Notes: generated by a model not told the origin, from the sequence alone. Positions 46,222 to 57,500 are shown, counted from the stretch's first letter. The stretch: 64,000 nt of DNA from Microglena sp. YARC (GCA_022414725.1 CM039464.1:21753308-21817307); one strand, 5' to 3'. Numbers and translations are program-made.

Positions 46222-49200
46222 TGTGGGGGGGGGGGGATATCTCATCGCAGGACTAGTTTTCACTGTAGCACGAACTCAGGGCCCCCCGTCGGTGAAATGA
46301 TTGCTTGGGGTTCAGTTCATCAGTACTTTTCGTCGAAGTCTGTCCTTTCATGGTTGGGCAAGTCCTTTTAGCCTGTTAGGTCTACCCCTGGACTGTAACA
46401 ACTAAATAACGGATGACTAAGGCATGCCTGAATAAGCATCTTTAAGCCATGCCCAACGGTGCTTTCTTTTTCGACCACAAACAGCAGCTTCTAGGCAGCT
46501 CCCCTGACTGGCTGTTCAAGCGAACCTAACGCAAGCTAGTGCACCTTTAACCTGACACATTCAGCTGTACAGGTGGATCAGGAAGCTGCCTAGAAGCTGC
46601 TGCTCCACCTGTACAGCTGTATGTGTCATGTTAAAGTAAAAAAAGGAAAGCACTGTTGGTCGTGGGTTGTAGACCACCACCACCATCACCACCCACCCAC
46701 CCTCACCACCATCACCCACCACCACCACCACCACATACCCCCCCCCCCCACACACACACACACATACACAAACACCCTTTGGTCAAAGGTCGCTCATGTA
46801 TATGATGTATGTAGGTATGCCTGTGTCCCCTGTTGTTGGCCACACAACTTAAGTCCAGGCAGAATGTATCCAGAAATTTAACAAAAGTGCGTTCCAGTCC
46901 TGGATGTATGTCACATTCAGGAGCGCCTCAGGAACCACTCTTTTTTGTTACACACTCACGCTGCACTGCTGACCGTTCATTGTTCTGCTTATTTGAATGC
47001 TTGTGTGTTTTCTTGTCTTGTTCTAGGACATGTCTTTATCAATGGGAGAACCTCAGGAACCTCTCATCTTTGTTACACACTCACGCTGCACTGCTCACCG
47101 TATTCTGTTCTGCCGACGCAAATGTAGTTACAGTTCAGGGTGTAGCCGGGAAGGCCAAAGGGACTTGCCCATCCTCAAATAATCAAGAACAACTTTCAGT
47201 AGAGGCTTTCTTCATATATTGTTTATATTGCTGCTGAACACATTTTGAATGTTAGCCCTGGTTGGCGTTGGGCTGTTAGTATTAAATAAAAGTAAAGTAG
47301 TTGACTATCTGGACTCCTGTGGTAGGACGCTCGCTAAACTCTTGAAGGGCCCGTCCTTGGGCTCTTGTGAATGTTGCTATAACCATGTACTGAGCAGCTT
47401 CATCATGACCATGCCCAAAGCATTACCCCCCCCCCCCCACACACACACACCACCCCCACCCCCACCACCACACACACACTCACCACACGCACACTTCAAA
47501 ATGCACCCCTCAGTGTTGAAAGAATCAATTATGATTCAATTGGAGTTGTTCACCACCATCAAGTAAGTAAATCTGTGGTGCTGACATATCCTTATGCACT
47601 CCCAATCTTAATCCCTGTACATCTCCCTCTCTCTCTCCTACTCACAATCCCACCCTCACTCTTACTCTTGCTCCCAATACCAATACCAATCCCAGTACAC
47701 CCCCCTCATCAAGTATCTACACCTCCACATCCAGTGCATGTCCCACGTCCAATTCAGTGCACCTCCTGCTACCCTGTAAGCTGACCTGCCCCCCCCCCTC
47801 CCCCCCCCCCATGTGTCCCTGACGCGTTTGCACTGCTGAACATACCGAAGTGTGTACATCCTCCACTGGATCTGGTGATGCATGATGAAGCCCAACTACC
47901 TCCACCTCCGAATCCAGTGCATGTTCCACATCTAATTCAGTGCATCCCCCACTACCCTGCAAGCTGACCTGCCCCCCTTATGTCCCTCTTTTGTACTGCA
48001 GAACATACCGAAGTCTGTACATCCTCAACTGGATCTACCGATACATGACAGAGCCCAGCTACAGGCAGTGGCTTGGTAAGAATGGGGCTACGCACACTGT
48101 TTACTTGTTGTCTTCGCATAGCAGCTTCCAGGCAGCTCCCTTGCCATGTCTTTTTGCAAAACCTTAATGATGGGACAATTCTGGATGCAGTGGTTGATTG
48201 CAACGCTGCCTCCTTCAGTATGGGTAATAATCGTTTATTTTTTGTGTTATAGAAAAATCTAGGTTTGGAATGGGACAGCAGGATTTTCTTTGTGTATCTA
48301 CTGGCACTGTTTTTTCCGTGCGATGCGTCGTAAATAGGGCGACTCGGTGCGACCCCGGTGCGATGCGCTGACCCCCAAACCCCGCGTAGAACGGAGCATG
48401 CTAGTCCGGGGTGGGGTGGGGCATTTCCAACTAGTTTAGCCAGACCCATGCATCGCCAGGCAGCAACAGAATGGCGACGCGTCGCACACAAACAAATGGT
48501 GTCTATCGGATCATCCGATACATGGCAGGGCCCAACTACATGCAGTGGCTTGGTATGCATGGGCGAGGGGCAGTTTGTTGTGTGCGACCGGTCGCACATA
48601 GTGTCTCGCGGTCGTACCCCCGTGCGACCCTCAGGTGTGCAAAATTAGGGCAAAATGGGCCCTTGGTCGCCACGAATGTGACCCTCAGGTGAGTGATTTG
48701 TGCCCTGGGTCGCATCTGGCCCAGGGCACACTATTTATTTTTTTAGCTACGCGCAGCAGCTTCCAGGCAGCTCCCTTGTCCTGTCCTTGGGCCAAACCTG
48801 AAGCTGGCTAGTGCATCTCAAAGCTGACATGACGAGCATTCCAATGCAGCTGAAAGCTTGGGGATTGATCCAGTGGCTAACTAGTGGAGCTGGCTGGAAG
48901 CTGGCAGGGCTTATTAGGCGATGGAATGGGCTGTGGGTGGGCTGTGGGTAGGAACCGGTGTATCATTTGATGTAGACCAAATGCGAGTATGATATCATAT
49001 GATATCATATAAAATGCATCACATGATGATGTATATAAATGGTAACTTAAGCCTAGTCAGACTGCCGAGATCATACGATGACATGAAATCATATGATATC
49101 ATATTGCCGTTCCCTATCTGTGGGTGACTATCTGTGGGTGACTATTTCAGAATGGAATGGGATACTCAGGTGCAAGTATCAACCACAATGAGGTGGGCAG

Positions 49201-49974
49201 ATTAAATGTCATCACCTGGGGGTGCGAGGGTGAGCAGGAAACTTACTCGCCATGCCGTGTTCAAATTAAAGTATGATAATTACATTTTTCCTGATGCCCT
49301 ACTTGACTCCAAATGGGTCCATGACCTGACAGAGTCAAGGCGGAATTAAAGGTTTTTGGGCGGAGCCCGCCCTTCAGGGGAGCAGGAGCCCTCTGGGTGA
49401 CACCGTTGTCCGTTTGACCAACCGACTGACGACTGAGACAAAGCCTGGCACGTCAGCCAACGGTCTCGTAACTAACTTGCTACGGTCCGCTCGATTCCGT
49501 TGCCAACACTCTCCGCACATTTTCAGCATCGCTTGCTACTCTGCCTAGGACTTGTCTCATCAACTAAGTCCTCTCTATCTTAGGCAAGCCCAAGTATACC
49601 CATCATTTTGTGTGCAAGATCGCTCTTGTTAAACAACTCCCGCTTCTGTTGGGCAGGATTTGTTTTCGGCCACTCCTTGGTCCCAGCTTCGACCACTCCT
49701 TCGGCTCGACCTTGCCTTGATCCTATCAGATCCACGCTCTACAGACGGTGCTACCGCACCGTCCTAGAATGAGGCTTGGGTAGCCACTTGTGGCTATCAA
49801 CATGGCCTCCAGAATTCTGAAGAAAAAAAACCATTCAATCGTATAAATAAATAGGTACCACGTCTTGTCGAGACGTGACGTTGAGACGAGTTGCCAAGAC
49901 AAGACGTGAGATTGAGCGGGCCAGCCCGTTTGCTTGCACTGGGGCCAACCACCAATTTTTCAATCTGACTAACA

Positions 49975-50009
<35 letters not shown>

Positions 50010-50161
50010 TACACCCCCATCCACCTTGACACCCCCACCCACCCCTGCCCCACCCCGCAGTATGGATCTCCGGAATCGTGCAGACCATTATCTACATGGA
50101 CTTCTTCTACTACTACATCACTAGCTGGAAGAACAACAAGAAGCTTGCACTGCCCGCTTAA
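41596..50161 (+). CDS. ERD2: ER lumen protein-retaining receptor (KDEL/HDEL receptor), complete gene in seven exons
   Basis: Gene-level entry. Join 41596-41609, 41705-41781, 42540-42621, 43340-43523, 45973-46088, 48002-48075, 50061-50161: 648 nt, 215 residues, the family's usual size. ERD2 is a seven-helix membrane protein of the cis-Golgi that binds escaped H/KDEL proteins and returns them to the ER in COPI vesicles. Visible hallmarks: start [16 protein letters not shown]; Arg5, Arg47 and Asp50 at the positions used by animal receptors to bind the retrieval signal; [16 protein letters not shown]; Arg161 in [10 protein letters not shown]; Asp196 in MDFFYYY; C-terminal [11 protein letters not shown]. 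All junctions keep frame with GT-AG splice sites except the exon 3-4 acceptor (see that exon). No frameshifts. Introns are up to 2.4 kb and hold hairpins, satellites and copies of exons 3, 4 and 6. Confidence 0.96.
41705..41781 (+). CDS. ERD2: ERD2 exon 2
   Basis: Acceptor CTCTTTCTAG; encodes [20 protein letters not shown] then TKSCRG, the first transmembrane helix; donor GTGATT. Confidence 0.95.
42540..42621 (+). CDS. ERD2: ERD2 exon 3
   Basis: Acceptor TATGCGCAG; encodes [20 protein letters not shown] then FTNFIS; donor AT|GTAAGT. Carries Arg47 and Asp50. Confidence 0.95.
42650..42760 (+). repeat. Duplicated ERD2 exon 3 end with donor
   Basis: The segment CACTGCCTAGATCCCATCACTAACTTCATCTCCAT|GTATGTG (given here as its two recognisable parts, TGCCTAGATCCCATCAC and TTCATCTCCATGTATGTG) repeats the end of exon 3 and its donor. 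The downstream CACCCAGCCTTGATT(T/C)C block is duplicated with it. Confidence 0.85.
43205..43303 (+). pseudogene. Diverged copy of ERD2 exon 4 just upstream of exon 4
   Basis: Reads [20 protein letters not shown] then RYHRVVN, colinear with [20 protein letters not shown] in the true exon. It is open but ends before the DREQDTF part. Preceded by CGAAG, an AG acceptor that exon 4 itself lacks, but at the wrong phase for splicing from exon 3. Confidence 0.85.
43340..43523 (+). CDS. ERD2: ERD2 exon 4 (3' splice site unclear)
   Basis: Encodes [20 protein letters not shown] through DREQDTFRY to NDWTPFE, donor GAG|GTAAGC. Continuity with exon 3 needs the exon to start at G43340, but the preceding bases are TTTCCAT and not an AG. 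The nearest in-frame AG is at 43302-43303 and would add 12 residues before this point. Confidence 0.88.
44040..44217. mobile_element. Foldback element, copy 6, in ERD2 intron 4
   Basis: TTAGCAGCTTCTGGGCAGCTCC / AGCTGGGTGAAAGCTGCTACGC; same subtype as 34448. Confidence 0.8.
44535..44760 (+). repeat. Dispersed element, partner of 1800-2060
   Basis: TAGCGATCGCTAGTTTTGAC, CCCGTTTGGCGG, a 22-C run at 44611-44632, then an AGAACCCATTTTCAGATTTGA tail. Opposite orientation to the 1800-2060 copy. Confidence 0.65.
44824..45021. repeat. Long hairpin 1 in ERD2 intron 4
   Basis: Nearly perfect inverted repeat of about 198 bp. The left arm runs CTTATCACGTTTCCCCTTCA then TGATGATATCTTGAAG. The right arm runs CTTCAAGATATCATCATGAA then GGGGAAGCGTGATAAC. 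The loop is only about 10-15 nt around GTGCGCTAC. A transcript would fold into a roughly 90-bp stem. Either a MITE or a small-RNA precursor candidate. Confidence 0.9.
45100..45366. repeat. Long hairpin 2 in ERD2 intron 4
   Basis: The left arm (about 45100-45193: GCTCCTGCACTTTTTTCTGC ... GCTGGAAGCTTTGCAAGC) pairs with the right arm (about 45275-45366: GCTTGCAAAGCTTCCAGC ... GGAAGTGCAAGAGC) over about 88 nt. The loop is an 80-nt GTGTG/GGTGGGG simple-sequence insert. Confidence 0.9.
45380..45960. repeat. CACCACCATCACCGCAACCAACGC minisatellite
   Basis: At least eight units of CACCACCATCACCGCAACCA, ACGCCACCACCAGCATCACA with variable numbers of CACCAT triplets. It abuts the exon 5 acceptor region. 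Confidence 0.95.
45973..46088 (+). CDS. ERD2: ERD2 exon 5
   Basis: Acceptor CCCCGCAG; encodes [20 protein letters not shown] then [18 protein letters not shown]; donor GG|GTGAGT. Confidence 0.96.
46135..46240. repeat. (GT)n / (GGT)n microsatellite in ERD2 intron 5
   Basis: GTGGTGGTAGTGGTGG followed by (GT)n and a G run. Confidence 0.95.
46478..46640. mobile_element. Foldback element, copy 7, with a second nested inverted repeat
   Basis: CAGCAGCTTCTAGGCAGCTCC pairs with GAAGCTGCCTAGAAGCTGCTG. In addition, CAGCTGTACAGGTGGA (46562-46577) pairs with TCCACCTGTACAGCTG, and TTAACCTGACACAT pairs with ATGTGTCATGTTAA. Two overlapping stems compete for the same sequence. Confidence 0.85.
47820..47900 (+). 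pseudogene. Degenerate ERD2 exon 6 copy upstream of exon 6
   Basis: GAACATACCGAAGTGTGTAC, ATCCTCCACTGGATCTGG parallels the acceptor end of exon 6, but has an in-frame stop (TGGTGATG) and a CTG in place of the CAG acceptor. Confidence 0.8.
48002..48075 (+). CDS. ERD2: ERD2 exon 6
   Basis: Acceptor TTGTACTGCAG; encodes [20 protein letters not shown] then RQWL; donor G|GTAAGA. Diverged copies lie on both sides. Confidence 0.95.
48108..48165. mobile_element. Foldback element, left arm only
   Basis: TTCGCATAGCAGCTTCCAGG, CAGCTCCCTTGCC directly downstream of exon 6; the right arm is absent. Confidence 0.6.
48465..48560 (+). pseudogene. ERD2 exon 6 copy with donor, downstream of exon 6
   Basis: GTGTCTATCGGATCATCCGA, TACATGGCAGGGCCCAACTA, CATGCAGTGGCTTG then GTATGC. 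Encodes [16 protein letters not shown], matching [17 protein letters not shown] with the middle deleted, and keeps the donor position. Confidence 0.85.
48745..48912. mobile_element. Foldback element, copy 8, in ERD2 intron 6
   Basis: GCAGCAGCTTCCAGGCAGCTCC / GGAGCTGGCTGGAAGCTGGC; same subtype as 34448 and 44040. Confidence 0.85.
48950..49118. mobile_element. AT-palindrome MITE, in ERD2 intron 6
   Basis: AGGAACCGGTGTATCATTTG at the left and CATATTGCCGTTCCCTAT at the right. The interior GATGTATATAAATGGTAACT, CCTAGTCAGACTGCCGAGAT is well preserved. Confidence 0.8.
50061..50161 (+). CDS. ERD2: ERD2 exon 7 with stop
   Basis: Acceptor CCACCCCGCAG; encodes [20 protein letters not shown] then [12 protein letters not shown] and TAA. 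The polypyrimidine stretch upstream includes a roughly 34-C run at 49977-50009. Confidence 0.96.
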
Positions 50162-50439
50162 GCTTCGGCAGTGGACACTGTCTTGGATTGGATGGTTACA
50201 TGGTTTTTCAGCCAACTCAGGGCTGCTCAGTTTCTTCCAATCCCAGCCCCCCTCCGTCCGACACACACGGATGCCAGAGAGCATACTAAGTTTCAGCAGT
50301 GGACACCAGGTTGTTCTAAGGGACTCAAAAATCTGCATCATGAAACGCAACCGGTTTCAGAATCTGTGTCTGTGTGTCTTGCCGCACTCGGGCATTCGAA
50401 TCAGCTCATCGAGCTCCTGGCTGCTCGTATCATAGAAAC

Positions 50440-50625
50440 GCTTCCAGGCAATGTCGCGCATCTGCGGCCAGGATGTCTTGAAAATCTGTGCCTGTGATGC
50501 CGGCCAGGATGTCCGGCCAGGATGTCTTGGAAATCTGTACCTGTGACGCAAGGCCAGGATGTCCGGCCAGGATGACTTGGAAATCTGTGCCTGTGACGCA
50601 AGGCGCAGCGTCTAGAACAACCCTG
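50440..50625. repeat. GGCCAGGATGTCTTGGAAATCTGTGCCTGTGACGCA repeats
   Basis: About four and a half units of 34-50 bp, just 3' of ERD2. Units differ by inclusion of an extra CCGGCCAGGATGT block. The remaining 50625-53577 interval between the convergent genes holds dispersed repeats only. Confidence 0.85.
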
Positions 50626-51812
50626 GTGTACTCAGGCCTGGCTTTGCAAGAATACTTCCTGTAGCACTGCAACGAATCCACAGTATTTGGTGTAGTTCTG
50701 AATGCAAATACAGTCCATGGGTAGTCAGATTATCTTGATAATTTGAGTTTGGGCAAGTTCCTTCAGCCTAGTTGGCTACCCCCTGGATTGTAACATACAT
50801 ACAAACAGTCCAGGGGCAGAAAGATAGGATAAATGGACTTGGTCAAGCTCTGGTGATCAACATAGATCCCAGGTCATCAGGATCTATAACATGGCTCTAG
50901 CCTGTCGGAGGACCTGAGTCCAAGTGCTGATTTGATCATCTGACTTAGCGTCGCAAGTCATAATTATTAATTAAATATCTTATATTTCAAATCCGCGTAA
51001 GTTTCGGCTTATAAGATTTAGCTTACAATTATCGACCTCGTAGTACTAATATTAGCGACCGGACTCAGTCCTATTCTCAAATGATTTTCCTACTCCAGTA
51101 TATGTATATTTTGCCTGACACAATCTTCTCAGGTGTATCCGTGTATAAGTTAAATAAATAAATATAACGCCTTAGGAGTTACAAGGCTTAGGAGTTACAA
51201 GGCGGGAGGATGAAGGGGCCAGCCCGTTTGCTCTCACTGGGGCCAACCACCAAGTAGACAGGTATACTGTTGCGGTACCAGATTCACCTCATGTTTCACC
51301 GACACTTCAACACTTAGATAAATGAGAACTTGAACTTGGTTACCATGCATGGCTCCAGTTTTGAACGCTGCTCACTGTCAGCGATAGCTGTCTGTTGTCT
51401 CACTGTCTCATTACTGTCTGCTATACCGGACTGTCATACCGTCCGGCTACACCCTTAACCATGCCACCATCCAAGTGGCTGTGCTCTTAGGTTACGTCCT
51501 CGCACATTGTAATTATTCTCTGTTTTCTCTCCCTCAATCTCTGCATCTGTGCCTGAGTGCCCAAGCTCCGTTGACAGTCTTGACACTCACCAACTTCAAC
51601 ATTTTGGAAGGCCTGTAACTCTTCAGCCGCAGCATGTGGCATCAACTATTCAACTGGAACTTGGTTACATAGCTTCGGCCAGCAACAGGTTCATGTGGCA
51701 TCAACAATTCATGTTTAATGTCATCATGTGGCATCAACAGTTTCAACACCTGTACACAGGCTTGTACAAGGCACTTCGAACTACATGTAATCTACGTTCT
51801 GGGATTGAAATT

Positions 51813-51925
51813 GAAATTGAAATTGTTACATCCGAGTAATGCGCCACTCTCAGGACGTGAAGTTAAGGACACCACTGCGTAAGCCGGAGCTAGCAGTAGT
51901 CACCATTCTACGTTCTGGGACGTTA
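51813..51925. repeat. Dispersed repeat (ACATCCGAGTAATG...GTAAGCC), copy 1
   Basis: GAAATTGAAATTGTTACATCC, GAGTAATGCGCCACTCTCAGG, ACGTGAAGTTAAGGACACCA, CTGCGTAAGCCGGAGC. The same blocks in the same order occur at 61838 and 62518. Confidence 0.8.
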
Positions 51926-53577
51926 CTGCTCTCATATGCTGCGTTTCTTAGGCCAGAATCCATGACTCGTGGATTCTAACGCAGATATGGGAGGGTCTGG
52001 TACGTGGAGGACGTAGATTCTGGCCCACAAGACATGGATTTTGGCCCAAGAGACGTGAAACGTACCTGTATGAGCAACCCTCAACATATCCCCAACCTTA
52101 ACGTTAGGGGCATCCGAAAGTAATCAGTCACGCGTCCAGAAGTAACTAAGCAACTATTATATGGCTTTGGGATGCTCCCATATCCTTGACACTTAGACCC
52201 TAGGGTCCAAGCTTACAGGTCGGGATAGGGGAACCCTATATCTAGGTTGGGTGGTTGGGTGCTAGCATAAATGTGAGTGGGCTGTGAGCTAGGGGTACTG
52301 CTAGTTTGAGGGTTTACAACTTTTAAATCTGGGGAAAATACTGGATTCGTTTTTTTCTCTTGACCACTGTCTTTTCATGTTACGTGGGGCTAGCTTGTTT
52401 AATCCTGTCTTGCTCAGTTGTGCCTTACCACTTATTGCCTTATTGGTTGGTGGTGCCATTTTTTGTGACTAGTCACTAAGTGTGTGTGTGTGAAGGGTTG
52501 GGTGATGTAAAATCTGCAGGGACGAACTCTTCAAACTTATGAACCTTGGACCACAAAGGCATTCCATAGCAATACAGTTTTGGACTGAAGAGGTGGGGAA
52601 ATGAGTGTTACAGAAATAAACAAAATAATCTCGGGGTACCAACTTTTGTGCTACATGGAAACGTCATAAACGTCGGTGGGCCCCCCTAGCAATAATTCGT
52701 ACGAGTTTGCATTTCCCCTAGTTATTGTTTGTACTGCCGAAGACGGCGAGCAGCCAAATTGCTGGCTGAAGCTGTCTTACCAAGTTCAAACTGCCAACTT
52801 CACTATACGGTATAATCTACTGTACACCATTTACAACCACATACTCCGGAAAGGACGGAACCCCCCCCGCCTCCCTGTTATTCATTATATTTGGCAACCC
52901 CTGGCCTGCAAAATGCTTGAGTACATTTAAGACAGACCATGGTCAACGCCCTTTCACTTCTGTAGAAAGGATTTTCACCCCAGGAGGTAGGGCCTCTTCT
53001 GCTAACCAGAGCCACCTACTAATTGAGGATTCATTACTAGACCACGCCCGATCAGCTGGATTTCGTTTTTGTATTGCGACCAATTGGTCTCTGGTGAAAC
53101 CGCCTATGTGGCATCGTCAGGTGGCGTGAGACGAAGGCCTGGGTCGACGTCTAGCCTGTGGTTACGAGGCTCCCCCAGTGTAACCGTCTTTGCCACCTTA
53201 GGGAGATAAAGAAAGACTGAGAATTCCTTACATGCGTAGGCACCCAAAGGAAAATCACGAGGGATCAACGAAAATAGTGGTCAGTTCGCGTTGACATTTT
53301 CTTGCGCAGAATGTTTTTACTGCCTAAGACGGCGGGCAGCCAAATTACTGGCTGAAGCCATGTAGCCAAGTTCAAATATCACGAGGGCCATAAGAGCTGA
53401 GGATTGGGGCAGACGCAAGGGGACAATTTACATTGTTTCGAAGGTGCATTAAATGTACAGATTATGTAACTGAGATGCAACATGGTCAGGTTCGACCTAT
53501 GTGTTGGAAATGAGAGATAAATAAGCTCGTATTTGTCACGTGGCGTAGCGTCATGGACATGTACCAGGTCTTGTTGC

Positions 53578-53657
53578 TTACTTGCCAGCGTTCTCGCGGG
53601 CAGCAGCACGCAGCTCCCTCCTCTCCCTAGGGTTCAAGTAGCTTCCCTTCTTGGTTC
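53578..53657 (-). CDS. Lumen protein exon 4 with stop
   Basis: Acceptor CCATGTAG; TKKGSYLNPRERRELRAAAR then ENAGK and TAA. A TGTAA motif (the green-algal poly(A) signal) lies about 146 nt downstream at 53428-53432 on this strand. Confidence 0.88.
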
Positions 53658-54516
53658 CTACATGGACAGAAAAGTTAACATTGAGAGTTTGTTTTGTATG
53701 AAGGAAGTTGTGACAGTCAAGGGGGTACCCAAACAGGCTGTAAGGAATTGCCCAACCTTGGAATTAGGAGGGGCTAAAAAGAGGAAGTACTGATGACCAG
53801 AACCCCAAACAGTCGATTCACCAACGGGTGCGCTGAGTTCATGCTACAGTGATCATTTAGTTGTGCGCTGGAAACAGGAAGTAGAGCATGAGGCCACTCA
53901 CGAGCTGGGACTGGCATATCATATGATGTTGACCATAGGCGAGGATGACATCACACAAACTGCATCATATGAGATTGTACATAAATGGCAACCTAGTCAG
54001 ATTTCCGGCATCAAATGATATCATATTGCCATTCCCTCACGAGCAGGCAGGCTGGGTTAACATTAGTGTTGGTCTTGACGATGCCTCACATATACAGATT
54101 TTGGAGGGATCTGTTGCATCTCATGGTCAGGGTTAGGGTGCGTCACCGACACAGGTTTTGAAACCGGTCGCACCTCATGATGCAGATTTTGGAGCCCCCC
54201 CGAACAAGCCCGGTTGCCACAACCCTCCCATAGTCTCCATCTCCTCCACCTCGTCGATCCACGCTTTCACACACTTTTACCGATCTAAAACAACTGTTGG
54301 CTAGAAGTGCTAGGGGGGGTTGAGGAAAAAATCCAACATTTTAAAAAAATTAGGTACTTTTCAGGCACTTTTTTTACAGCCCTCAGAATGACATGGGAGT
54401 GGAACTAGGGTGTTCCCCCAAGTGTTCCTCAACTAAATACCAGTCCATTTATGCTATTGGGGTAGGGATCTACATATTTTCCCCAGGGCAGAGGGGGGTG
54501 GGGGTGGGGGGTCTAG

Positions 54517-54551
<35 letters not shown>

Positions 54552-57500
54552 GCCGTAACCAACACGAGTACAACGAAGTACAGAGCGAGACCTCGTGGTA
54601 GTTCACTGCTTCTTCTTTTGACTGACTTTTTAGGCTGACTTTTATTTTAACTGACTGACTGATCTCCAAGCCTCACCAAACAATGTAACATTGGTGATGA
54701 TGATTTTCTATGCTTCAAACATTCCCCAGTGGTCTCAAGACCAACCTCAATGGATAGGCCTATGAAAACCCTGTAAAATGAGCCTAATTAGACACCATAA
54801 CACTAAGTGGTGGCTGAGATGGTCACTGTATAGTGGGTTCCGGAGCCGGGGGGGGGGGGGGGGGGGGGGGGGTCTGCAGAAGGGTGCCTCAGCACTTTTT
54901 ATGATGGGGTCTAGCACCTTTTTTTGCCCCCCCCCCCCCCCCCCCCCCCCCCTGGGCATTGTCACCAAATATACATTTCCGATTGAAAAAATACAAATTT
55001 TAATTAGCAAATCCTCAAAAAATTCCCGATGACTTGACCCCAGGCCGGATACTCAGCTAATCAGCAAAGTGCTCTTCGCATACGCGTCTGCACACGTGTC
55101 AGCCTCCACCACCACTCTTGCATGACATCGCCCCTCACTCAAATGCCTCCACCACCACTCTTGCATGACATCGCCCCTCACTCAAATGCCTCCGCCACCA
55201 CTCTTGCATGACATCACCCCTCACTCAAATGCCTCCGCCACCACTCTTGCATGACATCGCCCCTCACTCAAATGCCATCACCCATCACACAAATGCCTCC
55301 GCCACCACTCTTGCATGACATTGCCCCTCACTCAAATGCCGACACCTCTCACTCAAACTGTTTCTTTGTCTTCTTTCTTTCCACTATGGTCAGCTGGATA
55401 CTCCTGTACATCATCCCCACCCCCATCACGTCATCATTTCACCACCACTCGCATCACTGACTCAACCAACGGGCACATTTGGAGTCCAGGAGGGCACCCC
55501 GGAAGAGGATATCATCATCATCATCACCACCACCATTATCTTTCATCATCCTATGATCCACTTTCTCATATTCAGCTGCTCACAGTCTTGGGCAGAGACT
55601 ACAGCATTTCAAATCAAAGCATAGGATAGACTCACATATTAAAATAGACTCATAGGAGAAGCCCTCCATGGAGTAGCCATTCATTGATGCCCGGGTGGAG
55701 AACTTAGTCATCTTTCCACCGCCCTTCCCAATGCTCAAATGCCATCAACCGTCACTCAAATGCCTCCACCACCACTCTTGCATCATCACCACCACCCTAT
55801 GACTCACCAGCAGGGTACTAAGCGCGCTATTGCGCAAGGTATTGGAGCCCGACTGCGCGATTGACACAATTTTTAGACCCCCTAGGGGGCGCAGCGCGCA
55901 AATATCCGTTTTCAGTTGCGTCAAAAGCGCAACCCAAAATGAGAAAATGAAGTACCCTGCTCACCAGTGTATCCCTCCATGGAGTAACCCTCCATTGATG
56001 CCCGGGTGGAGGACTTGGTCATGTTTCCACCTCCCTTTCCCATACCTCCGTAGCTGTCCTGGGCGGGAATGTTAATGGCCTGGGCCTCCTTGGGCAGCAT
56101 CAAGGCAGCGCCAGTGACTGAGGGGGGAAGGTAAGGCAAGGCAGGGTGAGAGTGAGGGTGGGGCGAGGAGAGATGTGATTGGAGGTTGGGGTGGGGGCAT
56201 GGAATAGCATGGGAGGATAGGAATGGGATGTTAATGGCCTGGGCCTCCTTGGGTAGCATCAAGGCAGCGCCAGTGACTGAGGGGGGAAGGTAGGGTGAAG
56301 CAGGGTGGGAGATGAGGGTGGGGCGAGGAGGGGTGCGATTGGAGGTGAAGGTGTATGTGTGTGAGGGGGGGGGGGGGGGGGGGGGCATGGAATAGAACGA
56401 AAGGGTGAGGATGGGATGTTTCTATGCTCAAGTAGTCAAAACGCGTCTGCTTTCTAAAAAGGGGATTGAGCCAGGTGTGCTGGTGAGACACACACAAGCC
56501 AGGGGGGCAACAGCAACAGCCCCCTTGGCTCCAAGCCAAGTGCGTGTTGATTTTCAGAATGGCCTGGGACTCCTTGTGCAGTGTCAACTTGAGTCCCCGC
56601 AGTATGTACAAAACAAGACTTTGACCATGCATACAAGATATATTGGTACTGGCCATCTTAGGTTCAGACACTGAGACTGGTTTCGCCATATGTTTATAAG
56701 GGACAAAACAGCAGTTAGACAGTGAGGGTTGTGCGTTTGAATGCATTCATCCATCAGAAGTCGGCATAAAGAGATAGGTGTCGTCATTTATGCACGAGGT
56801 TAAGGCACAGGTGGCAGAGCATGTGTGCTTGAAGGCTTGTATGTTCAAATGCATGCGCGTGTGCGTTTGAATGCATTCTTCCATCAGAGGTCCAGACATA
56901 GAGATAGGTGTCGTCATACACTGAAGTGTCAAACGCCAAGGTTACCAGAATCTGTTATCATCAGTTGGGCTTAGTGTGGGTGAGGGAGGGCAATGCATGA
57001 TGATAAGCGCGGGTACCCGATTGGAGTGTTGCACAGGAACACAATTGGAAGTGTCGCTCCCATGAACACATCCCCACAGGTCACTGGCTCCCACACACAC
57101 ATCACAAACACACTAGACATGGTCATAGCTTTTCTTTTCAGCTGCAAGCAGCAGCTTCTAGGCAGCTCCCAGAGCCAGCCACTGGGCTGAGTCCTAAGAT
57201 TGCAGAAGTACTGGAAAGTCTGGGATGATCATTCTGCCAGCAGCTGCAGTTCAATGCTTAGGTTAGGCTGGGTAGCCAGCCAGGGGAGCTGCTGCTGGTA
57301 GCCGACAAGAAAAACTATGGGCATGGTTTAAGCAAGAGGATACAAGTTCAGCAGTTGACATGCGGTAGCTGTGTGGGATAGAGCTTAGGCAACGTCTGCT
57401 GGGAATTATAACTACACCGGATATGATGCTGAGGAGAGTTGGGAAAAACATTAGGGGTGGAAAACATTCAGGTAGAGACTGGCATACGATATGATGTTGA

